Assembly (NCBI GenBank): GCA_021734025.1 | Contig: JAIPJS010000002.1 | Location: 1-64,000, forward strand | Reading direction: 5' to 3' | DNA from: Candidatus Neomarinimicrobiota bacterium | GTDB taxonomy: Bacteria; Fidelibacterota; JAANXI01 | Length of the DNA stretch: 64,000 bases | In this document: positions 43,601-51,676 of the stretch, one piece after another | Layout of the letters: the number at the start of each line of letters is the position of its first letter | Position numbering within the stretch: position 1 is the first letter of the stretch | The notes under the pieces: model-generated | Seen by the model: only the letters and a program-made list of their open reading frames with translations | What the model was told of the DNA's origin: nothing | Database searches by the model: none | Program-made: the position numbers and the translations under genes

Positions 43601-43697
43601 GGATATCTGCAATACAGACGAACAGAAAAGATAATACAAAGATATTTTTTGCGAGAGTGCGAGCTCCCCCGCTGAACAGAGAACCGTAATGTTTCAA
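40650..43697 (-). CDS. M6-like secreted protein lacking the zinc site, with type IX sorting domain
   Basis: 1015 residues with a signal peptide. The N-terminal 300 residues follow the M6/immune-inhibitor-A fold: STLVIAHAGVGQDF, then FALLFGSRIGLPALYNTE (262-279) where active homologues have CHEFGHALGLPDLYD. Both zinc His, the catalytic Glu and the Asp are replaced (L264, L265, S268, A274), while GLP, LY and KFGLMDLG remain. A middle part has FG-GAP-like repeats (AADMDADGRNELVALG, VSDANLDGTPEIFAAN). It ends with a Por sorting domain (VYPNPI, LYDFSGRFIRNWEL, SGVYFGQVEV). Predicted surface or secreted pseudoprotease. Confidence 0.8.
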   Translation of the reverse strand: MKHYGSLFSGGARTLAKNIFVLSFLFVCIADIPVITAQIPGKSNVQLSGNFTVANNVVNGNHRLAIVRVDFQPDTSVLTTGDGTFDLSDTTTITDTIIDPPPHNAAYFKDQLVALHNYYSRVSNNTLTIDWQNSPIFPNDTDGAYTLSETMRGYGKGFADTTQESNWAKLLDETYDLTKGDVDFSQYSTLVIAHAGVGQDFDIPLDDSPFDIQSAYLDAEFLQDHFSDSRRAELENAGIEHVLILPETQSQLDIGIGLTGTFALLFGSRIGLPALYNTETGASVVGKFGLMDLGSNNANGIAPSYPSAWTRLYAGWDTAKTVNSSGDYSVQSPEAGGLEPTILKIPINHSEYYLVENRLRQIRSSSLDSFMVNFDTLFVERDPETHVITDVEEYDAGIPGDGLLIWHVDESQIQAGLAENAINTDPDRRAIDLEEADGAQDIGQYYGVFGGGRENGWFFDLWFAGNDGFFHLNPDYSTDADSTIGFTPETHPDSYTNSGTFSGIAITEIPAADSLVQVHVDFDLDVPGYPITGLASDPAHFLSLGYGSNHFLVSTAIGANTPDSLEVWIKNRNNIVTFPAGGVNRNIESIAGRINEQNQAVFGLLEVNSGVGPDSVFVETLTIENDGSLVQRSLLSGVAGRPVTQVIDDTTGYIFGTDHNQIHRVNTSGGADWVIEVPDSIKSISLTNNGNLYIGTENGLYLSTDGQDVVLRDEEPASELVTSGNEVYIRNDRGLRVYSANDISYVEAADQSAIQYHTIAAADMDADGRNELVALGQTETGEWRIFAYNNNDALVNNFPIDLDGDYRNLSFGVSDANLDGTPEIFAANDSGQIYGFASDGSTLSYFPIDIGEPVSAPLYFGSENNDHSVLVQGQSGQVYGYYSRPLKSGVEAGRTLWSGRNGNASNSRYVPASVLEPGTPDDKPIRRAYVYPNPIKSKFATFRIEVNAGDRILVSLYDFSGRFIRNWELNVHSNESVYEFAWSTSELPSGVYFGQVEVTGNGINQTEIVKVAITR

Positions 43698-43710
43698 GAT
43701 GATGTCCCCG

Positions 43711-44817
43711 CTAGAATTGCATATTGAGCGAGAACCGCATCGTATTGTTCAGGGGGTGATTATCGTCACCGGCAATGTATCCAAAATCAAACCCGTAGTT
43801 GGCGTACCGGATTCCGGCACCAAAGGTCGGAATCGGATAGCCACCGGCTTCGCCCGGATCATCACTTCCGGAGGTGAAGTCACCTGACACCTGGTAGAAC
43901 CCGCCCACGCGGATGGCAAACATTTGACTGTACCAGTACTCGGCGCCAAAGTTGTGCAGGATCTGGTTGATTTCCGTCTGGGGGTCATCATCGAACCAGC
44001 TGGTGAAAATCGCCTTGTAGAACGGAACCGCCCGGCCCTGGTCATCTTTGGCAACCAGCATCTTGCTGGCATCGTATACGATGTTGACGGTATTGTGTTC
44101 TCCCTGGATGGCCGCAATATTCACCCCGACCCGCAACGTGGTGGGCGGCGGATCAGCCTGGTCAGCGTCGATAAAGGTGACGCTGGGCCCCATATTGGAG
44201 AGCGTAGCGCCAAAAGCTAATCTATCTGTAAATAATTGTTTGTTTAAATATGCCAGGTCGAATGCAAAATCGGTAGAGGCACCGTCCTTATCCAGTTCGG
44301 CCGCGGCGCCCTCCGGCGCGAGAAACTGCCGGTACACCTTGGCATTCATCCCGAATGCGGAGTGGTCATTCAATGCCGCGCCATAGGAGAGGCTGATATT
44401 CCACATGTAGCTATAAAATGTATCCAGGGCGTCCGGACCGGTTTCGCCGGTTCGGATCTGTTCCCCGAGACTGAGATACACAAAGTGGGCGCCAAATGTC
44501 CCGAGATTCGGGACGTTACGCTGATAGGCAACGAATTCGTAATAAAGATCGTCTGCCAGTCCCGGAAGCCAGTTGACGTGCATGGCAGCCAGTTCCTGTT
44601 TATCCTGGAAGGCAAGCCCTGCAGGATTCCAGTAACTGGCGTATGCATCGTTGGCCAGCGCGACTTGCGCTTCGCCCATACCGCCGGCACGGGCCCCTGG
44701 TGCAATTAAAAGGAAAATACCGCTCGCTTCGCTCTGCGCGAAGATTAACCCCGGAGATCCGATCAGAAGCAGAACGAGCAGCGTGTTTCGTACAAGTGTA
44801 TTAAGGGTTTTCAACAT
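43711..44817 (-). CDS. PorV-like outer-membrane protein
   Basis: 368 residues. Signal peptide (about 1-28, LIFAQ). LLIAPGARAGGMGEAQVALANDAYASYWNPAGLA is split across the first strand region and matches the PorV/PorQ family; barrel strands follow and the chain ends LNMQF. In type IX secretion PorV shuttles substrates to the attachment complex. It lies immediately before the M6-like gene, which carries a sorting domain, so this protein may handle that cargo. Other FadL-type relatives are possible. AAGGAGG precedes the ATG at 44817. Confidence 0.75.
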   Translation of the reverse strand: MLKTLNTLVRNTLLVLLLIGSPGLIFAQSEASGIFLLIAPGARAGGMGEAQVALANDAYASYWNPAGLAFQDKQELAAMHVNWLPGLADDLYYEFVAYQRNVPNLGTFGAHFVYLSLGEQIRTGETGPDALDTFYSYMWNISLSYGAALNDHSAFGMNAKVYRQFLAPEGAAAELDKDGASTDFAFDLAYLNKQLFTDRLAFGATLSNMGPSVTFIDADQADPPPTTLRVGVNIAAIQGEHNTVNIVYDASKMLVAKDDQGRAVPFYKAIFTSWFDDDPQTEINQILHNFGAEYWYSQMFAIRVGGFYQVSGDFTSGSDDPGEAGGYPIPTFGAGIRYANYGFDFGYIAGDDNHPLNNTMRFSLNMQF

Positions 44818-44833
44818 AAAGCCTCCTTCATGC

Positions 44834-44954
44834 GACAGAAATCGAATGCCCTTTCATTCGCGTCTGTCTCTGAACCTGAGTACAGGTACATGTTCACAGT
44901 CCGTATTTTGTTTTCGGCAGGATTTCCTGCCAGGATTGCCAGGCGTATACCTGG
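44834..44954 (-). promoter_or_regulatory. Structured 5' leader of the PorV-like gene (four hairpins)
   Basis: Four consecutive stems lie between the promoter and the start codon: GACAGA/TCTGTC plus CGAATG/CATTCG (44834-44868, 12 pairs with a small internal loop), CCTG/CAGG (44875-44886), GGCAGG/CCTGCC (44916-44931) and CCAGG/CCTGG (44939-44954). The first stem ends 12 bases before the AAGGAGG. The leader is about 200 bases and has no supported gene. A cis-acting regulatory RNA is possible; no known riboswitch class was recognised. Confidence 0.45.
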
Positions 44955-45026
44955 GTTTTCAGTTCCCTGATATCAAAGGTTCAGTAAACGATCTCCTTGG
45001 TTGTTGAATTACTTGCATAAAGCGAG

Positions 45027-45055
45027 AATCTATACGGGGGCGGTCCAAATGTCAA
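45027..45055 (-). promoter_or_regulatory. Sigma70-type promoter upstream of the PorV-like gene
   Basis: On the minus strand a perfect TTGACA (45050-45055) is followed after 17 bases by TAGATT (45027-45032, four of six matches). It lies 11 bases past the Trm112-like stop and about 210 bases before the PorV-like start. Confidence 0.6.
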
Positions 45056-45065
45056 GCCCCAATGA

Positions 45066-45230
45066 TTAGAAACTTTCCGCCTCATCAATGAGCATAATCG
45101 GGATGTCATTTTCGATATCATATTTCAGCCGACATTCATTGCAAATCAGTTTTTGATTCTCTTCGTCATATTCAAGTTCCTGCTTGCATTTTGGGCATGC
45201 TAAAATCTCTAACAATGTTTGATCGACCAT
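45066..45230 (-). CDS. Trm112-like small zinc-ribbon protein
   Basis: 54 residues. LLEILACPKCKQELEYDEEN, LICNECRLKYDIENDIPIML: two Cys pairs (C12/C15 and C30/C33) and the closing DIPIMLIDEA match the Trm112/YcaR family. Relatives act as small partners of methyltransferases or are of unknown role. AGGAGGG lies four bases upstream of the ATG at 45230. Its size and position make it easy to miss in automated calls. It may be the tail of the glyA-nrdR-ATPase-lipoprotein operon. Confidence 0.85.
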   Translation of the reverse strand: MVDQTLLEILACPKCKQELEYDEENQKLICNECRLKYDIENDIPIMLIDEAESF

Positions 45231-45254
45231 GTTCCCTCCTAATTTTCAACCAAA

Positions 45255-46517
45255 TTAATCACTTGGTAACCGTTGTACAACTAATTCGTGCACCTTGCCC
45301 CCAAAGGAGCCATGGCTTTGAACGGCGCCGTCAGGCTGTATGCGGTAGAAACGCTCGTTGTCGTAATCGGCAGTCAGGCACGTGCCATCCACAGGATTTA
45401 CTGCGATGTCATACAACGAGCCGGCACCGGTAAACATGCGCGTCGACTCTTCCCCCTGATATCGATAGATCCTGTAGATTCCCAGGGATGAATTATAGCT
45501 CCTGATCCACAGGCTGTTGTCCAGATCGCTATACTCGATCTGAACCGGATTGTCCACTTCCGTGATTTCGCCTTCCTTGTTACCGTTCTGAAGTATAACC
45601 ACCTTCCCCGCTTCCCGAAGCGCTAAAAACATCAGGTCATCGCCGGCATCGGCTATGGACGTAATTTCAGATTCTTCCGGCACCTCATAAAACCGAACTT
45701 TTTGATAATTCCCCGAACTCATCCAGAGCAGGGAATTGTCTTCAGCTATCCAGAGGCCGCCATTACTGCCAACAGCCCCGGCGGTGAGTTTTCCCGAGAA
45801 CCGGACGGTTTGAGTGGTTTGGCTCTCGATATCCACAGCGACAACCGTACTGTCTTGCCGCAGCATAAAAATTTTTGACGACCCCGCCGTTTTAAAAATA
45901 TCCAAGACCTGATCCAGCTCGCTGACAATGAGGGACGGTTCACTTCCTGGCTGATACCAATACAGGGCGCCTTCATACCGATCATAAATGAGTACCAGAT
46001 TCCTGAATCCCGGTGCTATAATAAGTTCCGGGGCGATGAAGATACTAATCGACTCATTAAGGTGAAAACCATCATGAGACAGGTGAAGCATCGATTGCGC
46101 TCCATCTGATAACGCCCAGTACCGGGTCGGTCCGGGAATAATGGTATCCGGCGTCGCCAAAAACGTTTCATCCTCATTCCCATTCGCCGAGACACTGTAA
46201 ACATATGGTGTAAGATTTGTGACATCCGTATCTGTAAACCGAGAAACCGAGTCGGCCACTGAGGCAAATTTGCTGAGCGTATTTCCTTGTAATGCCCGAT
46301 AAATGTTATATCCAGTGAGATCCGGGCTGTCCACAGGACTCCAAGCCAGCGTCACCCTGTTGCCGGAAGATTCCACTCGTAAATTGAACGGTTCTGCCTG
46401 AGTGTCAGAGTTCGGGTCAAACGGATTAATGCGCTCCCTGTCGTAACAACCCGTTATTACAACCACAAGTATGATAAGCAAGAGCGTTCGCGTCCGATAT
46501 TTGTGAAGTTGTTTCAT
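45255..46517 (-). CDS. FN3-domain lipoprotein with propeller-like repeats
   Basis: 420 residues. Lipoprotein signal ends VVITGC (Cys24). A fibronectin type III domain follows (about 41-110; FNLRVESSGNRVTLAWSPV, LTGYNIYRALQG). The rest is a series of beta repeats such as RYWALSDGAQSMLHLSHDGF, FRNLVLIYDRYEGALYWYQP and VGSNGGLWIAEDNSLLWMSS, typical of a beta-propeller. No enzymatic motif is seen. It is coupled by short gaps to the ABC ATPase upstream and the Trm112-like gene downstream. Ligand or partner unknown. Confidence 0.75.
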   Translation of the reverse strand: MKQLHKYRTRTLLLIILVVVITGCYDRERINPFDPNSDTQAEPFNLRVESSGNRVTLAWSPVDSPDLTGYNIYRALQGNTLSKFASVADSVSRFTDTDVTNLTPYVYSVSANGNEDETFLATPDTIIPGPTRYWALSDGAQSMLHLSHDGFHLNESISIFIAPELIIAPGFRNLVLIYDRYEGALYWYQPGSEPSLIVSELDQVLDIFKTAGSSKIFMLRQDSTVVAVDIESQTTQTVRFSGKLTAGAVGSNGGLWIAEDNSLLWMSSGNYQKVRFYEVPEESEITSIADAGDDLMFLALREAGKVVILQNGNKEGEITEVDNPVQIEYSDLDNSLWIRSYNSSLGIYRIYRYQGEESTRMFTGAGSLYDIAVNPVDGTCLTADYDNERFYRIQPDGAVQSHGSFGGKVHELVVQRLPSD

Positions 46518-46521
46518 TTTG

Positions 46522-47271
46522 TTAATCTGAATTACCGTTTAAGTCATAGGATGCGCCCGTAATAAATTCCTGAGCCAGCGGATGTCCTCCGTTCTCAAAT
46601 TCTGAAGGCGTCATGACCGCCTGGATTTGCCCGTTCTCCAGCAGGGCGATCCGGTCGGCAACCTTCATCGTCGCCGCCATATCGTGTGTTACGATGATCG
46701 AAGTCGTCTCAAACTCCCGGTTAAATTTCAAAATCAGGTTCACAATCATGTCCCCGGTTACCGGATCAAGACCGGTGGTGGGTTCATCATACAGCAGATA
46801 TTTCGGCTGCATGGTAATTGCGCGGGCAAAGGCGGCGCGTTTTTTCATCCCGCCACTTAGTTTTTCCGGTAAAAGATGAGCATTTTCCTCAAGCCCCACC
46901 TGTTGAAGACAGGTCATTACTTTTTCCCGGATCCTTTCTTCCGGTTCATTTGTAAGTTTGCGTAATCCCAGCCCTACATTCTCTTCAACCGTCAGTGAGT
47001 CCAGCAAAGCTGAGCTTTGAAAGACCATGCCAAACTTTAGCCGAAACTCTCGTTGCTGATCAATGGAAAGCGGGACAATATCTGTGCCCTCAATAATCAC
47101 TTTCCCGCTGTCGGGGGCAATTAAACCAAGAATATGCTTCAGCAGAACGGACTTTCCTACGCCGCTTTTTCCCAGGATGACCGTAATTTCATTTTCGGGG
47201 ATTGCCAGAGATAAATCCCGGTAGATTTGACGGTTATCGAATCGCTTATACAGGTTTTGTAATTCGATCAT
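46522..47271 (-). CDS. ABC transporter ATP-binding protein, MlaF-like
   Basis: 249 residues. Walker A GKSGVGKS (about 34-41), Q loop FQSSALLDSLTV, signature LSGGMKKRAAFARAI, Walker B LLYDEPTTGLDP, H loop THDM. The LSGGMKKR and SALLDSLTVEENVG features are those of MlaF/Ttg2A ATPases, which power phospholipid trafficking between the membranes. The usual partners (MlaE permease and MlaD) are not adjacent; only a lipoprotein follows. So it may work with proteins encoded elsewhere, or with a new partner. Confidence 0.85.
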   Translation of the reverse strand: MIELQNLYKRFDNRQIYRDLSLAIPENEITVILGKSGVGKSVLLKHILGLIAPDSGKVIIEGTDIVPLSIDQQREFRLKFGMVFQSSALLDSLTVEENVGLGLRKLTNEPEERIREKVMTCLQQVGLEENAHLLPEKLSGGMKKRAAFARAITMQPKYLLYDEPTTGLDPVTGDMIVNLILKFNREFETTSIIVTHDMAATMKVADRIALLENGQIQAVMTPSEFENGGHPLAQEFITGASYDLNGNSD

Positions 47272-47286
47272 GAAAATTGGTGTAAA

Positions 47287-47733
47287 CTAGTCCATACCCT
47301 GGATTTCGGCTTCAAACGCGCCCACATCCTGAAAATCCCGGTACACCGAAGCAAACCGGATGTACGCCACTTTATCCACAGTTTTCAAATGCTTCATCAC
47401 CACTTCACCGATCTCCTTGGAATGGACTTCTCTGGGATAGTTACGTCGGATTTCGTTTTCAATATCTGTGACTAACTGCTCGATTTCTCCGCTGGAAAAT
47501 CCTCGCTTGTTCAGCGCAATTTTCAACGAGTTGTACAGTTTGACACGGAAAAAATCTTCGCGCCCACCATTGGATTTAATGACGGTCAGCTGCTTCGGAG
47601 CGTAGTATTCGTAGGTGGTAAACCGTTCCTGACATTCGTCGCATACCCTTCGGCGCCGCACCGAATTATCCCGTTGAACATACCTGGTCTCAATCACGCT
47701 GGTCTCGGTATGCTGGCAGAAAGGGCACCACAT
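47287..47733 (-). CDS. nrdR: Transcriptional repressor NrdR
   Basis: 148 residues. N-terminal zinc ribbon (MWCPFCQHTETSVIETR, RRRRVCDECQERFTTYE) plus an ATP-cone. NrdR binds (d)ATP and represses ribonucleotide reductase genes. Zinc cysteines 3, 6, 31, 34 are intact. It is two bases downstream of glyA. No nrd genes are in the window. Confidence 0.96.
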   Translation of the reverse strand: MWCPFCQHTETSVIETRYVQRDNSVRRRRVCDECQERFTTYEYYAPKQLTVIKSNGGREDFFRVKLYNSLKIALNKRGFSSGEIEQLVTDIENEIRRNYPREVHSKEIGEVVMKHLKTVDKVAYIRFASVYRDFQDVGAFEAEIQGMD

Positions 47734-47735
47734 GG

Positions 47736-49037
47736 TTACATACCGATCTCAGAATAGAGCGGGAATTCGCTGCAAAGCGACAGTACTTTTTCATGTACCG
47801 ATTTTCTGGTCGCCTCACTGCCGATATCGGAGAGAATAGTATGAATCAACTCGGCCACCTCCCGCATTGCTTCTTCGTCAAACCCGCGTGTGGTCAGTGC
47901 CGGCGTCCCTACACGAATACCGCTTGTTACGAATGGACTTCGCTCATCGAACGGCACCATATTTTTATTTACGGTGATGCCAGCCGCTTCCAGAGCCTGC
48001 TCAGCGGCCTTGCCTGTAATACCAGTTGCAGTGAGATCGATCAACAGGAGATGCGTATCCGTTCCGCCGGAGACCAAATCATATCCATAATCGCTCAGGG
48101 CTCCTCCGAGTGCCTTCGCATTGGCGATAATTTGCTTGGTATAGGTTTCGAACTCTGGCTGCAGCGATTCTTTAAACGCAATGGCCTTTGCGGCAATAAC
48201 ATGCATCAACGGGCCGCCCTGGATGCCGGGCATCACGTTACTGTCCAGAATCTCCGACAGATTTTTCACACGTCCGCTTTTGGATGCCGTAATATTCCAG
48301 GGATTTTCTCCGTCTTCCCCCAGTAGAATGAGCCCCCCTCTGGGGCCGCGGAGTGTTTTATGCGTGGTAGAAGTAACAACATGGCAATACGGAATAGCGT
48401 CGGGAATGAGTTTTTTTGCGATAAGGCCGGCCGGGTGGGCAATATCCGCCATCAGAAATGCATCGACTTCATCGGCAATCTCACGAAATTTGCTGTAATC
48501 GATGGCTCTGGGATAGGCACTCGCTCCGCAGACGATCATCTGGGGTTTATGCTCCTGTGCCAATGCCCGTACTTCATCAAAATTTATCGTTCCCGTCTCC
48601 TTTTCGACACCGTACGGGACAATATTATACAATTTTCCGGAGAAGTTGACCGGACTGCCGTGGGTCAGATGCCCGCCATGCGCCAGGTTCATTCCGAGGA
48701 TGGTATCTCCGGGCTCGATAAAGGTTTGGTAGACGGCCATATTCGCCTGGGAACCGGAATGCGGTTGAACGTTGGCATGTGCAGCTCCGAACAGTTCGCA
48801 CACGCGCTCTCTCGCCAGGTTTTCCGCCTGATCTACCCATTCACAACCACCATAATATCGGCGGCCTGGATACCCTTCGGCATATTTATTCGTCATGATG
48901 TTTCCCGCGGCTTCCAATACTGCAGGACTTACAAAATTTTCCGATGCAATGAGTTCCAGCGTCTCCCGCTCACGCCGTAACTCCCCCTCGATTGAGCGAT
49001 AGACCTCGGGATCCTGTTGACGAATAGTTGAAAACAT
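47736..49037 (-). CDS. glyA: Serine hydroxymethyltransferase
   Basis: 433 residues. PLP enzyme converting serine and tetrahydrofolate to glycine and methylene-tetrahydrofolate. [51 protein letters not shown] and the PLP-Lys in [16 protein letters not shown] are family signatures. It heads the run glyA-nrdR-ATPase-lipoprotein and lies upstream of purine and folate-using genes only in the sense of pathway, not proximity. Confidence 0.97.
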   Translation of the reverse strand: MFSTIRQQDPEVYRSIEGELRRERETLELIASENFVSPAVLEAAGNIMTNKYAEGYPGRRYYGGCEWVDQAENLARERVCELFGAAHANVQPHSGSQANMAVYQTFIEPGDTILGMNLAHGGHLTHGSPVNFSGKLYNIVPYGVEKETGTINFDEVRALAQEHKPQMIVCGASAYPRAIDYSKFREIADEVDAFLMADIAHPAGLIAKKLIPDAIPYCHVVTSTTHKTLRGPRGGLILLGEDGENPWNITASKSGRVKNLSEILDSNVMPGIQGGPLMHVIAAKAIAFKESLQPEFETYTKQIIANAKALGGALSDYGYDLVSGGTDTHLLLIDLTATGITGKAAEQALEAAGITVNKNMVPFDERSPFVTSGIRVGTPALTTRGFDEEAMREVAELIHTILSDIGSEATRKSVHEKVLSLCSEFPLYSEIGM

Positions 49038-49064
49038 TCCCTCTTCATCCTCCAGATTTCAGAT

Positions 49065-49111
49065 TATTGAAAATAGCAGGAACCGGCAAAGTCATTGTCT
49101 CTGCCGGTTCC
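49065..49111 (-). terminator. Terminator-like hairpin after the TPR lipoprotein gene
   Basis: GGAACCGGCA (49079-49088) pairs exactly with TGCCGGTTCC (49102-49111). Read on the minus strand the stem is followed by TGCTATTTTC, a weak T-run. It lies between the TPR lipoprotein stop and the glyA start. Confidence 0.7.
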
Positions 49112-49132
49112 CTAAACTAAATCTACCAGAAT

Positions 49133-50416
49133 TTAATTGCTCGGTCGGCTCACTGAACGATCCAACCAGCTATAGCAATCTTTGGACGGAGCGATCTCCG
49201 GCCCTTCATCTTCATGGAAGAACCAGTCCCCCTTGGATGGAATAAAGTTCGTCAAATATTCAATCCGTGCGTTTATCTGACCATAGCCCATGGAGACAGC
49301 CTGCTGATAGTCCTCATACGCCATTTGATATACCAGTTTATCGTTAAAATCGGGACTACCTCCGGAGCATTCCGCTGCCAGATTTTCGTATACTTTACCC
49401 CGGGTTGCGTAACCAAGACCGTTTTCCGAACCGGTATTGATTGCCCGGCTGGCCCAGTCCATAGCCTGCTGAAATTCCTTCATCTGGATATACAGTTCGG
49501 CAATATCGGCCACGATATCTTTCCGCTGGGGATCGATATTCAGAATTCCCCGGTATGCTTCAATGGCTTTTGCCGGCTGTTCCAGATTATCGTAAGCAGC
49601 AGCCAGGCGGTTCCATGCCCGAATATTTTCAGAATCAATTGAGGTTACCTCTCGAAATACATTGACCGCCTTCTGGTATTCTCCGCGTTCAAATAACTTT
49701 TCACCGTATTCAACACCGTATGTTGAATTTTCCTTGTTGTTCTCCCAGCGGGTTTTCAGCGCGTCAATCGGATCTTTTCCGGCTTTTTCCATCGCCGTAA
49801 TTAAACTGCTCTGTGCCACGGAATTTTGCGGATCAATTTCCAACACTTTTTGTAAAATCTCGATTTGTTTATCAAACTGATTCGTTGAAAAATAGAGATC
49901 CGCAAGATCCATTAGATATTCCACGTTGGTGGAATCCAACGCCACTAACTCTTCCTGTATTTCAATTTGTTTCTGGGTTTGATTGGTAATCTTATACATG
50001 TAGGCCAAATTCTGATGCAGATAAAGATTATCCGGCAAATGCTCAAGCCCCTCAGCATATACTGCGATGGCAGAGTCCTGTGTACCTACCTCGCGATACG
50101 CATTGCCTAAATACAGGTAAAGATTTTCTGCCATGCCGGGCCCACATCCGAGTTCTCTGACCTGCTCGTAATTTTCGATAGCTTTTTCCCAATTACGCTG
50201 CTTATAGTATTCATAGCCGTTACTCAGCATGAACTCACACTTCGCCTTGTTTGCCTGGAGGATCGAATCCTGTCGGGCCTGGGCAACGCTGTCTTCATAG
50301 GCTTTTCGTTCTTCAGGTGTCATTTGAGGGGGTTGACACCCGATACTTATCAAGGCAACAACCGCAATCATTCCTGCGATTGCGATGCCTGAATATTTCC
50401 TAATTAGAGCTTCCAT
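49133..50416 (-). CDS. TPR-repeat lipoprotein
   Basis: 427 residues. Lipobox ISIGC (Cys27). The rest is an array of TPR-like helix pairs (for example MLSNGYEYYKQRNWEKAIEN, ENLYLYLGNAYREVGTQDSA, DKQIEILQKVLEIDPQNSVA, RAWNRLAAAYDNLEQPAKAI). It is probably anchored in the outer membrane and holds an assembly of other proteins. It lies 14 bases downstream of the outer-membrane protein gene, with which it may act. No enzymatic motif. Confidence 0.82.
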   Translation of the reverse strand: MEALIRKYSGIAIAGMIAVVALISIGCQPPQMTPEERKAYEDSVAQARQDSILQANKAKCEFMLSNGYEYYKQRNWEKAIENYEQVRELGCGPGMAENLYLYLGNAYREVGTQDSAIAVYAEGLEHLPDNLYLHQNLAYMYKITNQTQKQIEIQEELVALDSTNVEYLMDLADLYFSTNQFDKQIEILQKVLEIDPQNSVAQSSLITAMEKAGKDPIDALKTRWENNKENSTYGVEYGEKLFERGEYQKAVNVFREVTSIDSENIRAWNRLAAAYDNLEQPAKAIEAYRGILNIDPQRKDIVADIAELYIQMKEFQQAMDWASRAINTGSENGLGYATRGKVYENLAAECSGGSPDFNDKLVYQMAYEDYQQAVSMGYGQINARIEYLTNFIPSKGDWFFHEDEGPEIAPSKDCYSWLDRSVSRPSN

Positions 50417-50430
50417 CAGTTCAATCTCCT

Positions 50431-51675
50431 TTACCTGTTACGTATTCCGCCACGGAACCAAGGTTCACTCACTGTAATTCCGAGAGAAAATCCTACACTT
50501 GTTTCAATTGGATCTGTGTCTGCATATCCGTTTCGTCGGGCAAACGACACTGACAAATCCATCCGGTTCGCACTTTCACCGAACGGTACGCCGATACCAC
50601 CAACCCATGTCAGTCCGATGGATTGGTTCCCATTGCCACCGGATGTCAGGTATTGTCGCCACCGTATTCCCGATCGAAAAGCCAGCGTCTGCCACCAGTC
50701 CTCGGCCTCGTAATCGCTTGCATATTCAATGCCGCCACCGATCTCCAGACCGTCATTATTCATAGAAAAATTACTGGATGTTATTGCATTCAAGTCGGCT
50801 GTCGGATGCCAATAATTGACTTCGGCGACCCCCAACCACCGCCCGGTTAACCGGGCCTGGTAACCGAAGCTCATTTCCAACGGCCACAAAATATCCTCAA
50901 TTTCATCGGTGGTTACTTCCGGAGTATTTACACCATTGTAATATTCAGACTCTTTCCGCAACATCAGCGAGAGCGGAAGTTCGATGCGGAAACCGAGGTT
51001 GTCCGATTTCGTAATCAGTGACCGGTACGCTGCCCCCAGAACTATATTCCCGCCATATACATTCGTACTGCCATTCACATATCTTGATGAATAGGAGGGG
51101 TCTTGCATCTCCAGCGTCCGTCGGGTATCAATCTGTCCAACGAGTAACGAATATGCTGTGCCTATGGAAATTTTTTCAGAAATCCGCCATCCGAACCCGA
51201 TAAAATTACTCCCAACACCACCAGAGCCGGTTAAATCAATGGAATACCCTACGTTTTCGGCAGGATTTTCCAAAGATGGAATGCTGTCCTGGCGTGCATA
51301 ATGATAATTCACAAAACTCAGGGGGGCGAATCCCAAGGCGATGCCCACATGTTCTCCAATCGGGAGATGAAAGTTAAAGCCATCAAATGCCGACCGGTTA
51401 TTGGCCCCACCGGCATCATTGGTTACCCGGCTGGACTGAATTTGCGTCGTAATCCCCGTAAAATCCAGATAATGCCAATACGCTGGATTGATTAGACTAA
51501 TTTCCTGAAAATCCGGCATAGCGACACCATTAACACCCAGGCCGTCTGCCCGACTTGTGCTCGGGAGTGTCAGATCGCCAAAACCGGTACTGGAGTACAT
51601 CGATTGTGCAGAGTTGCTTACAGGCCAGTTCAAAATCAGCAGCCCACAAGCGAACAGTAAGATCCATCGCTTCAT
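50431..51675 (-). CDS. PorV/FadL-like outer-membrane beta-barrel protein
   Basis: 414 residues with a signal peptide (about 1-23). YSSTGFGDLTLPSTSRADGL followed by SLINPAYW recalls the N terminus of PorV/FadL-type barrels, where an NPA motif is typical. Regular amphipathic strands fill the rest. The last residues (FRGGIRNR) are not the aromatic end common in barrels, so the final strand is unclear. It forms a three-gene unit with a lipoprotein (upstream, 1-base gap) and a TPR lipoprotein (downstream). The cargo or function is not known. Confidence 0.65.
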   Translation of the reverse strand: MKRWILLFACGLLILNWPVSNSAQSMYSSTGFGDLTLPSTSRADGLGVNGVAMPDFQEISLINPAYWHYLDFTGITTQIQSSRVTNDAGGANNRSAFDGFNFHLPIGEHVGIALGFAPLSFVNYHYARQDSIPSLENPAENVGYSIDLTGSGGVGSNFIGFGWRISEKISIGTAYSLLVGQIDTRRTLEMQDPSYSSRYVNGSTNVYGGNIVLGAAYRSLITKSDNLGFRIELPLSLMLRKESEYYNGVNTPEVTTDEIEDILWPLEMSFGYQARLTGRWLGVAEVNYWHPTADLNAITSSNFSMNNDGLEIGGGIEYASDYEAEDWWQTLAFRSGIRWRQYLTSGGNGNQSIGLTWVGGIGVPFGESANRMDLSVSFARRNGYADTDPIETSVGFSLGITVSEPWFRGGIRNR

Positions 51676-51676
51676 A

